This document shows positions 33,325-38,812 of a stretch of 38,812 bases of DNA, in pieces (the first letter of the stretch is position 1; the number at the start of each line of letters is the position of its first letter). The DNA lies in the IMG/VR virus record IMGVR_UViG_3300033388_005972, positions 1 through 38,812 of that record, one strand, 5' to 3'. The notes under the pieces were generated by a model that searched no databases, was not told where the DNA came from, and saw only the letters and a list, made by a program, of their open reading frames with translations. This DNA is from a virus. The position numbers were made by a program, and so were the translations under genes.

Positions 33325-34800
33325 ATGCCCACATTTGCAGGAGAACTGATTAATGCTGCCGTCGGCGTCGCATCCCTGAATGACACTGCATTGCGCGGAG
33401 GATATCGCGTCGTTGCTAACCTGGCGGAAAGAGATGCAATTGTCGGGACAGACTTCGATAAGACCGGCTGCCTGGTCCATGTTCAAGCGAACAAGACATC
33501 CTATGAGAGAACAGCAACTGGATGGGACGTGAAGGCGCAGGCTCCTCAGACGATGACATCCATCTATTACGGTACGGCAGGGGACGACGGGACTGGCGAC
33601 GGCACAACCGGAAACCCGTTTGCAACCCCCGCAAAAGCAGCCTCTACTGTCGCAGACGGCAGCGATGGGATCTTTTTAATCCGCCCTTTGGACGATGGAC
33701 CGTTTCCGGTCCCAGGGATAGTTAATATAACGCCAGCCCCTGGCGGGAACATCCAAATTGTTTTCATTGGAAACATCGAACAAACTCCAACAACGACAAT
33801 CCCTCTTCCCGTGTCAGCCTCAAAAGTTGCAGGGAAGCAATCACAATGGGAGGTGACCACCTCCGGTTTCACCGACCCCGTCACAACGGGATCTCACTGG
33901 TCCATAGATGGAGTTTCCGGGGCCGTTGATGATGATCTGCAGTATGGCTTAACCGGATTATCGCTTCCGAGTGTAAGTCCGACGCTGAAATGCGTCACGC
34001 GGTTCGGAGGGTTCCTTGGGTTCGGAGCGTATGATTTGCCCGTCTACCCGTTGTCAACGGTGTTTGAAACCGACGGGGAGAATACAGTCATTGGATCAAC
34101 GAACGAAGCAGTTAGAATAAAGTTTGTAGGCGTAAAGTTTGAAGATTCGCCAGGTCCAGCGACAAGTATAAAAAATTCAAAAGCCAATATGTATTCTGTT
34201 GACACCGTGGGGCTGCTTGGGAGTTTATCCGTGGTGGATTCGACCGCGTTTGTTCACGGAAATGTTGTCATCCCAGGATCGGCAGGTGGGAACGGGGGGC
34301 AGGTTGGGGGGATAGTTCGATTCATCAGCACGGGAGCAGGAGACTCCTATGTTTCTCGCGCAACGATTCAGCGAGATGTGACCGCTATATTTTCGCAGCA
34401 TATTTCACTGAGCAAGGACAGCGTTCTCCAAATTGGAGACACTGACTTTGAGAACGACGGAACCTATTGCATCCGTGCCGACAGGGGCAGGCATCGTGTT
34501 CTTTTCCTTGGTGATTCATCGATTGACCCGGCTGCATCCATACTCACATTTCTATTGGCAGGTCGGGCGTCGGAAGTGAATATTGAGATTTTAGCAGGAA
34601 CGACGTTGACGGGAGCGGTGACCCAATTTGGATTCGCCCTTACTGGACGGTCCTACCTGTCAGGGTCGGTGGCGGGGTCTTCGATTGTCGCCGGAGTTGC
34701 CGACGTGCGAGTTGGCGGTGCGGGAGACTTCGCCTATGCGTCGTTACCACAAAACGATTTTGCCGCCATCACGGGAGTTGGCGCAGTTGCGGAGACTTGA
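33325..34800 (+). CDS. Tail spike-like beta-helix protein
   Basis: The product has 491 residues, with AGGAG 7 bases before ATG. The N-terminal 70 residues (GYRVVANLAERDAIVGTDFD, SYERTATGW) form the small adaptor-type domain seen at the start of fibres. From about 75 a parallel beta-helix begins (IYYGTAGDDGTGDGTTGNPF, GIFLIRPLDDGPFPV) and runs to near the end with many short V/I/G repeats. No clear catalytic acid pair for polysaccharide cleavage is visible, though beta-helix spikes often have one. It is likely a second surface-binding or degrading appendage. Confidence 0.65.
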   Translation: MPTFAGELINAAVGVASLNDTALRGGYRVVANLAERDAIVGTDFDKTGCLVHVQANKTSYERTATGWDVKAQAPQTMTSIYYGTAGDDGTGDGTTGNPFATPAKAASTVADGSDGIFLIRPLDDGPFPVPGIVNITPAPGGNIQIVFIGNIEQTPTTTIPLPVSASKVAGKQSQWEVTTSGFTDPVTTGSHWSIDGVSGAVDDDLQYGLTGLSLPSVSPTLKCVTRFGGFLGFGAYDLPVYPLSTVFETDGENTVIGSTNEAVRIKFVGVKFEDSPGPATSIKNSKANMYSVDTVGLLGSLSVVDSTAFVHGNVVIPGSAGGNGGQVGGIVRFISTGAGDSYVSRATIQRDVTAIFSQHISLSKDSVLQIGDTDFENDGTYCIRADRGRHRVLFLGDSSIDPAASILTFLLAGRASEVNIEILAGTTLTGAVTQFGFALTGRSYLSGSVAGSSIVAGVADVRVGGAGDFAYASLPQNDFAAITGVGAVAET

Positions 34801-34801
34801 T

Positions 34802-35002
34802 ATGGAATTTGACGGAAGACTTTTTACGTTAATGAGACACCTTTCGCCCGTCCCCGCTGTTGGGCGTGAGAATTTCATTGCATGGCTGGATGGCATTATC
34901 GCTCTGAGTGAATCACCGTCAGGGGTCCCCGAGGAAGACTTCTACGACGCAAAAGAGCAGGCCAAGGCCATCAAGCACCGGCTCGAAGGAGTAACCCCAT
35001 GA
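34802..35002 (+). CDS. Small protein of unknown function
   Basis: The product has 66 residues. ATG 34802 follows GGAG by about 8 bases and the upstream stop by one base; the longer in-frame extension overlaps the tail spike gene and is discarded. It appears helical (FTLMRHLSPVPAVGRENFIA, DAKEQAKAIKHRLEG) with no metal site or membrane segment. The stop overlaps the next start as ATGA. Its role is unknown, perhaps a fibre assembly helper. Confidence 0.6.
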   Translation: MEFDGRLFTLMRHLSPVPAVGRENFIAWLDGIIALSESPSGVPEEDFYDAKEQAKAIKHRLEGVTP

Positions 35003-35592
35003 CGGATTTAAGTATTGTTCGAGGCGACTCGCGCAATTATAACGTGACGATATACGAAAGCGACGGGTCAACGCCCATAGACATCACCGAGGCTGTACTG
35101 CGCTTTGCGGTAAAGGGAAGCATGTACGACGACAACAGCCGCGCCATAATCCTAAAGCAGTCTTATTACCCAGCGCAGCTTCAGGTCACCGTGCCAGCCA
35201 GTGGGGAGTCGATCATAAAGTTACTCGTAGGAGATACGCTTACGGTTACGCCGGGACAATATTATTGGGACCTTGATGTCAGCCGTAAGGGCGACCTCGC
35301 GACCTCGGCAGGGACGTTCGCCGTGACCGCAGGGAGCGGGGTTTTGACGGGCACCGGGGTGGATTTCACTGCCATCGGGCTTGGCCAGGTCATCGAACTC
35401 ACCAGCGGGTTCCCGCAAAACAACCTGCTTGTGGTCATCACGGACTTCGACGCTGCCGCAGAGACAGTCACCGTTGGCTATACGGGCTTTGTGGATGAAG
35501 CTGGCATCACGCATTCGACTTACCAGGGGAACCGAAAAACACCAACCGGACTCAGCGGACTCTTTTCCGTTGGGGCCGATATCGTGGAGTAA
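34999..35592 (+). CDS. Phage tail/baseplate accessory protein
   Basis: The product has 197 residues, with AAGGAG 8 bases before ATG. The first 95 residues (LSIVRGDSRNYNVTIYESDG, PIDITEAVLRFAVKGSMYD, GQYYWDLDVSRKGD) form a beta sandwich of a type common in phage baseplate upper proteins. A second beta region follows (VTAGSGVLTGTGVDFTAIGL, VTVGYTGFVDEAG). It is the last structural gene before the lysis-type block. It is likely an appendage attachment protein. Confidence 0.62.
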   Translation: MTDLSIVRGDSRNYNVTIYESDGSTPIDITEAVLRFAVKGSMYDDNSRAIILKQSYYPAQLQVTVPASGESIIKLLVGDTLTVTPGQYYWDLDVSRKGDLATSAGTFAVTAGSGVLTGTGVDFTAIGLGQVIELTSGFPQNNLLVVITDFDAAAETVTVGYTGFVDEAGITHSTYQGNRKTPTGLSGLFSVGADIVE

Positions 35593-35594
35593 TC

Positions 35595-35867
35595 ATGGAA
35601 AACCTTGCCGAATATGCCAGCGTCGTCGTTGAGCTTCTTGGAATAGTGATAGCCGTTGTTTTTGCTGTTGTCCCCGTTATTATCTGCCGAGTGCAAACCG
35701 GCAAGTTCGACCTCATGAAAACGCTGGAGGCTGCTGAGGACGTAGCACATGCGGTGGAGGACTTGGACGAAGGCATAAAAAAGATCGAAGAGCTTCGCGG
35801 GAAGAAGCTATCCAAGAAAATGAAGCGAAAGGCGAAAGCCCGGATGGCGCGAATCACGGAAGACTAA
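35595..35867 (+). CDS. Single-span membrane protein, candidate holin-like
   Basis: The product has 90 residues. Residues 8-31 (VVVELLGIVIAVVFAVVPVI) form one transmembrane segment, followed by an acidic helix (LEAAEDVAHAVEDLDEGIKK) and a very basic C-terminus (KKLSKKMKRKAKARMARI). It is encoded shortly before an amidase endolysin, so a lysis role is possible. It has the same layout (N-terminal span, charged tail) as the protein at 3280-3561 in the leftward block, without obvious sequence identity. Confidence 0.58.
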   Translation: MENLAEYASVVVELLGIVIAVVFAVVPVIICRVQTGKFDLMKTLEAAEDVAHAVEDLDEGIKKIEELRGKKLSKKMKRKAKARMARITED

Positions 35868-35886
35868 AACTAAAGAGGAGGGTGAC

Positions 35887-36108
35887 ATGGACTTGATTAG
35901 TTGGGGCGCAGGCCGCATTGGTGACGCAGACAAAGACGGAAACCTGGAGTTAGAAATTAAGGGCGTGAAGGTGCTGGGGATGTTTACAGCTCCAGACCTC
36001 AAGGTAGAACTCCCCACGGCGATGATCGCATCGGGCCTCGTGGCACTGGGCCAGACCGCTGCGGCGAAGGCACCATGGGCACACGCTCTCGGGAGAATCC
36101 TAAAATGA
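35887..36108 (+). CDS. Small protein of unknown function before the amidase
   Basis: The product has 73 residues, with a strong GAGGAGGGTGAC before ATG. It starts with MDLISWGAGRIGDADKDGNL, continues with a beta segment (LELEIKGVKVLGMFT) and ends in a helix (AMIASGLVALGQTAAAKAPW). It has no clear membrane span. Its stop overlaps the amidase start (ATGA), implying coupled translation. Function is not recognised. Confidence 0.55.
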   Translation: MDLISWGAGRIGDADKDGNLELEIKGVKVLGMFTAPDLKVELPTAMIASGLVALGQTAAAKAPWAHALGRILK

Positions 36109-36692
36109 GCGTCATCGAACGGATTCCGGCGAGCATTAACCGCCCCGTTCGAAAGACGACAACAAGCATCATCCTGCACCGCATCAAGATTGGTAATGTG
36201 GTGGATGATGTGCATGCGTTTTTCACGGAAGACCCGGAAGGTGTCGCCACCGTCACCATAGGAAACCTTGAAGACCGTCTGGATGCAATCCGGGACTGGA
36301 GGAAGTATGGCGTGCCAGACAAATACCAGAAGCTCGCATACGTGCCCTACCACTATATCATCAGCCGCAAGGGAGATGTGTATCAGTATCTGCCTGAAGA
36401 AGCCAAAGGTGCCCACTGTGCCGGAAGCAATAGCTCTTCTGTTGGGGTTGCATGCTTTGGGGATTTTCGTCGTTCGAAGCCGACGTCTGCTCAAGTCTTG
36501 AAGGCGAAGTACCTTTGCCGGGACTTGTGGATGCGCCATCCCGATGTGCGCGGGGTATATGGTCACGACGACATCCTGGCGATGCGCAACAAGAAACCAA
36601 AACAATGCCCAGGACCAAACTTCCCTGTTGAGGAGGTCCAATCCTGGGCATCGACTGCCGTTAAGAACGTGACAAGTAACAACAGATTTTAG
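36105..36692 (+). CDS. N-acetylmuramoyl-L-alanine amidase (endolysin)
   Basis: ATG 36105 overlaps the previous stop (ATGA). The 195-residue product has the type-2 amidase/PGRP pattern: SIILHRIKI (H25), YHYIISRKGDVYQYLPEEA (81-99), GAHCAGSNSSSVGVACFGDF (102-121), GHDDI (H154) and KPKQCPGPNF (K166, C168), corresponding to the zinc ligands and catalytic lysine of T7 lysozyme. It cleaves the amide bond between muramic acid and the stem peptide. There is no signal peptide or binding domain. It is a second, unrelated lysin in addition to the M15 peptidase. Its 3' end overlaps the convergent gene by 32 bases. Confidence 0.85.
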   Translation: MSVIERIPASINRPVRKTTTSIILHRIKIGNVVDDVHAFFTEDPEGVATVTIGNLEDRLDAIRDWRKYGVPDKYQKLAYVPYHYIISRKGDVYQYLPEEAKGAHCAGSNSSSVGVACFGDFRRSKPTSAQVLKAKYLCRDLWMRHPDVRGVYGHDDILAMRNKKPKQCPGPNFPVEEVQSWASTAVKNVTSNNRF

Positions 36693-37089
36693 CGTGTGGT
36701 TCCTGGTGGGTTTTTTGCTCCGTAGTTTCACCTCCCTTCATTTTTTCTCTTTCGAGGTGTCGCCTTTCCAGCTCTTCCATGCCAAGGGCTGCAGCAACCC
36801 TTATTACATCAGTCCTGGTGGGGGTCACAAAGTGGCGGAATTCGGGATGGTCGCTACATGTAAGTCGGACGTGCTCTATCTCTCGGATCATAGATTTCTT
36901 CAGCCGGATTGGATAGTTGATGGCTGCGGTTTCCATCATGTGATGTGCGTGTGTTTGCAATTCTTCGACGTTAATATCCCGACCGTCGCTTTCTTCAACC
37001 ATCATATGGATGGTCGCCATTATCTCTGCCTTTTTCTTGTCCCAAAAGTTATCCCAGTATTCAGGTGCATCTATGATTTTTTTAGGCAT
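36661..37089 (-). CDS. Helical protein of unknown function
   Basis: The product has 142 residues; AAGGAGGAGGACA lies just before ATG 37089. The middle reads YPIRLKKSMIREIEHVRLTC, then HPEFRHFVTPTRTDVIRVAA and LGMEELERRH, which resembles a ribbon-helix-helix or related small DNA-binding fold. A comparable pattern is seen in the neighbouring 92-residue protein. The last 25 residues, polar and basic, overlap the amidase gene on the other strand. Function is unknown. Confidence 0.55.
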   Translation of the reverse strand: MPKKIIDAPEYWDNFWDKKKAEIMATIHMMVEESDGRDINVEELQTHAHHMMETAAINYPIRLKKSMIREIEHVRLTCSDHPEFRHFVTPTRTDVIRVAAALGMEELERRHLEREKMKGGETTEQKTHQEPHAKICCYLSRS

Positions 37090-37103
37090 TGTCCTCCTCC
37101 TTC

Positions 37104-37382
37104 TCAGAATTCATCAAAGTGATCGATGTCGATCCCTTCCTTTTCGGCATAGTCTCGAATGCGGTCCATAAGGTCAGACACCCCTATGCCCAGGCAGACG
37201 CGCATTATGTGCATACTTTTCACTTTACTAAGAACGCCAAACTCGCTTTGGAAATAGGCCCAGTCGGGGTTCTCCTTGCAGAAGACTTCTATTTCGTCCA
37301 TGCGCCTCTTGAGGTGGCCCGCAATGGATACGTGTATCTTCACCGGCTCCATATGGCCTTCGTCGGCTTTGTCTTTAGGCAT
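37104..37382 (-). CDS. Small, possibly ribbon-helix-helix, protein
   Basis: The product has 92 residues. VKIHVSIAGHLKRRMDEIEV resembles a beta strand plus helix of a ribbon-helix-helix, followed by SMHIMRVCLGIGVSDLMDRI, which aligns loosely with the equivalent part of the downstream gene. The upstream signal is AGGGTGGTG. It begins 3 bases after the upstream stop, so the leftward genes form one operon. A regulatory role is speculative. Confidence 0.52.
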   Translation of the reverse strand: MPKDKADEGHMEPVKIHVSIAGHLKRRMDEIEVFCKENPDWAYFQSEFGVLSKVKSMHIMRVCLGIGVSDLMDRIRDYAEKEGIDIDHFDEF

Positions 37383-37385
37383 TAG

Positions 37386-38015
37386 TCACCACCCTGTATC
37401 CTTGAACCCCGTAAACTTGCACATCACGCCCTCCTCTTCCAGCCAAAATTCATCGTCAATCCACCGCCCCATTTTCTCCACTGGGGGCAGTTTCTCCTCG
37501 AAGAGGGTTTGAAGGTTTTCTCTCATTTTATCCCTCGCTTCTTCCGTACTCTTTCGGTTATCGCTGATGCTCATGTCGTCCACGGACTCATAATTGCTAC
37601 CAGTGGGCGTATCCAAGACGGAGACACAGAGTGCCGGATTGTTCTTGTAGAATTTTGCGAAAACATTGTGCGCCTTCCCGGTCTCCATGTCCATATCCTG
37701 CTCTAGCACCACCACATGTTTAAGTGGCAGACTGGTCACCAGGGCCGCTTCCTCCTCGTCTAAAGTAAACGAGCCGGACGCTTCCTTAATGCAAACTGCC
37801 TGTAAATACAGTATAAGCCTCACTGAATACGGGCCCTCCTCGCCCGCTGTGATAGTGAATATCTGTCGATTCATCTCGGCCTGATATTCCATCTCACTCA
37901 TCTCGTCCGGGTTTTTGATGTTGATAGAATACTTTTTACCATTGGGGAACGTTATTTCCCCGCTCGTGTGTCGCTTGTTTTTGCTCATCTTAGACCCCTT
38001 CCCATTTTCTTGCAT
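37386..38015 (-). CDS. Unrecognised protein of the leftward operon
   Basis: ATG 38015 is chosen because AGGAGG lies 5 bases upstream; ATG 37988 behind AAGGGG is an alternative and would avoid overlapping the HNH gene. The 209-residue product is polar and acidic, with a short beta-like segment (GEITFPNGKKYSINI), a middle region (GPYSVRLILYLQAVCI, LPLKHVVVLEQDMD) and a Trp-rich end (GRWIDDEFWLEEEGVMCKF). I see no catalytic or metal motif and do not recognise the family. Confidence 0.6.
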   Translation of the reverse strand: MQENGKGSKMSKNKRHTSGEITFPNGKKYSINIKNPDEMSEMEYQAEMNRQIFTITAGEEGPYSVRLILYLQAVCIKEASGSFTLDEEEAALVTSLPLKHVVVLEQDMDMETGKAHNVFAKFYKNNPALCVSVLDTPTGSNYESVDDMSISDNRKSTEEARDKMRENLQTLFEEKLPPVEKMGRWIDDEFWLEEEGVMCKFTGFKDTGW

Positions 38016-38529
38016 TCCATCCTCCTTTTTCGCCGTTTTTCCTCGGCTCTTGTTTGCCACGCAATGTGACGTAGTAACAAGCATGCGAACAAAACTTGTG
38101 GTCCTGTCCCCGCTGCCTTGTGAATTTCTTATTGCAGATTTTACAGTTTAATGTTTGTGCGCCACCGTGTTCATTCAGGTGACACGTCCGGCAAATCCAC
38201 TCGACGTCAAGCGGTTTGTCGTAGTCGTGGTGGTGGCCATGGATCTCTCGTGAGACGTGTTTCTTGTTACACTTCTCGCACCGGTCTGGCTTGTCTATTT
38301 CCCCACGCTTCACCGCTCTGTCGAGCTTCCCGTGGGCTCTCTTCTTCTTATTGTGAAGCTCTCTTTCCTCGTCGGTCATTCTTGCCGCACGTTCTCTTCT
38401 CCTCGCGGTATCCATCTCGTACTTACACGGCTTGCACCACGAACTCAGACCGTCCGTCGACGCCTTCTTCTTGTGGAAGTCAGCATGTGGCTTGTCCGCT
38501 TTGCATTTTGAACATTCCTTTGTTTTCAT
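37990..38529 (-). CDS. HNH-endonuclease-like protein with several zinc knuckles
   Basis: Start uncertain: ATG 38529 gives 179 residues beginning right at the zinc ribbon; ATG 38541 adds four. Paired cysteines occur at C6/C9 and C32/C35, C84/C87 and C113/C116, C129/C132 and C147/C151. The core is IHGHHHDYDKPLDVEWICRT with H117 and H121 following, typical of phage HNH proteins (His-rich strand then C-x2-C-H-x3-H). Such proteins nick or cut DNA and may be mobile or involved in packaging. It starts close to the stop of the helicase gene and overlaps the following gene by 26 bases. Confidence 0.68.
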   Translation of the reverse strand: MKTKECSKCKADKPHADFHKKKASTDGLSSWCKPCKYEMDTARRRERAARMTDEERELHNKKKRAHGKLDRAVKRGEIDKPDRCEKCNKKHVSREIHGHHHDYDKPLDVEWICRTCHLNEHGGAQTLNCKICNKKFTRQRGQDHKFCSHACYYVTLRGKQEPRKNGEKGGWNARKWEGV

Positions 38530-38534
38530 GTCTT

Positions 38535-38812
38535 CTACCATTTCTCTATACTGACGAGTTCCAGCGTGCTCTTGGCCCTTGTTACCGCGACATACTCCAT
38601 GTTTTTTTCCTGCATCATCTCCCAGTCCTGGGTCGCCCATTCGGACGGCATGAGGTTCCACCCCCACACGATGACGGTGTCTGCCTCAAGTCCCTTGGCC
38701 TTGTGGATGGTGGAAATCCTGAAGACGCCCTTTTCATACGGGTCACCTGCTTTATGCACCGGGATAAACTTGTCTATATATCCTGGTATCCTAGTTTTAC
38801 CCTCAAATCCTC
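38535..38812 (-). CDS. UvrD/PcrA-type helicase, C-terminal fragment (continues beyond window)
   Basis: The frame is open to the right edge and encodes at least 91 residues ending SIEKW. It shows superfamily 1 helicase motif V (RISTIHKAKGLEADTVIVWG) and motif VI (EYVAVTRAKSTLELV), with the arginine and the T-x-A-K arrangement of UvrD/Rep/PcrA enzymes. These use ATP to unwind DNA 3'-5'. The N-terminal Walker motifs lie outside the window. It probably acts in phage replication or recombination and heads the leftward gene set seen here. Confidence 0.82.
   Translation of the reverse strand, partial: GFEGKTRIPGYIDKFIPVHKAGDPYEKGVFRISTIHKAKGLEADTVIVWGWNLMPSEWATQDWEMMQEKNMEYVAVTRAKSTLELVSIEKW

Noticed and set aside
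36693-36720. T-run after the amidase as a terminator
   Set aside because: There is no complementary stem before the T tract, and the stretch is coding on the minus strand.
35808-36731. 307-codon minus-strand open frame opposite the amidase region
   Set aside because: It covers three well-supported plus-strand genes with clear start signals and an active-site pattern, so it is a shadow.
1-38812. CRISPR arrays, tRNA genes, integrase, insertion sequences or attachment sites
   Set aside because: I looked for direct repeat arrays, cloverleaf folds, recombinase motifs and terminal inverted repeats and saw none I could support; the only repeats are in-frame fibre repeats.

Overview
This window is most of the late region of a tailed double-stranded DNA phage (or prophage) with an HK97-type head and a long tail, so probably a siphovirus. 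The evidence is a contiguous head-to-tail gene order (terminase large subunit, portal, protease, capsid, connector, neck, tail terminator, tail tube, tail chaperone with a -1 frameshift, tape measure, tail tip, fibres). Genes are tightly packed, with many ATGA, TAATG or GTGA overlaps. No integrase, rRNA, tRNA or CRISPR was seen. The host cannot be read from the sequence. Both lysins are compact single-domain enzymes without an evident cell-wall-binding domain, which fits a Gram-negative host but is only an inference.

Layout. 1-2521 (+): the end of an unknown gene, a conserved phage Cys-rich protein broken by a frameshift, a terminator, a structured leader, a 68-aa protein and a calcineurin-like phosphoesterase with a helix-turn-helix-like N-terminus. 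2521-4021 (-): a leftward block holding a small zinc-knuckle protein, an HTH protein, a membrane/coiled-coil protein and an M15 peptidase endolysin, ending in a minus-strand terminator. 4075-12036 (+): packaging and head genes. 12033-20235 (+): tail terminator, tail tube, tail assembly chaperone with a tandem slippery site, and a tape measure split over two overlapping ORFs. 20242-35592 (+): about 15 kb of tail tip and fibre proteins rich in LamG-like, jelly-roll, beta-helix and repeat domains. 35595-36692 (+): a second lysis-type block with a membrane protein, an unknown protein and an amidase endolysin. 36661-38812 (-): leftward genes, namely two small possibly related proteins, an unknown protein, an HNH/zinc-knuckle protein and the C-terminus of a UvrD-type helicase that runs off the edge.

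How the genes work together. Terminase pumps DNA through the portal into a capsid matured by the protease. Connector, stopper and neck proteins close the head. Tail terminator, tube, chaperones and tape measure build the tail. Two paralogous distal-tail-like proteins, a hub and several fibres form a large adsorption device. Two unrelated peptidoglycan hydrolases are encoded at opposite ends of the structural block and on opposite strands.

The points most worth a second look are: the tandem slippery site at 14009-14018, where a shift at either heptamer gives the same protein; a tail terminator fused to a beta module that recurs in a fibre protein; the split tape measure; the duplicated LamG-bearing tail-tip proteins; two lysis modules; and a 53-aa C2H2-like gene inside the fibre cluster.
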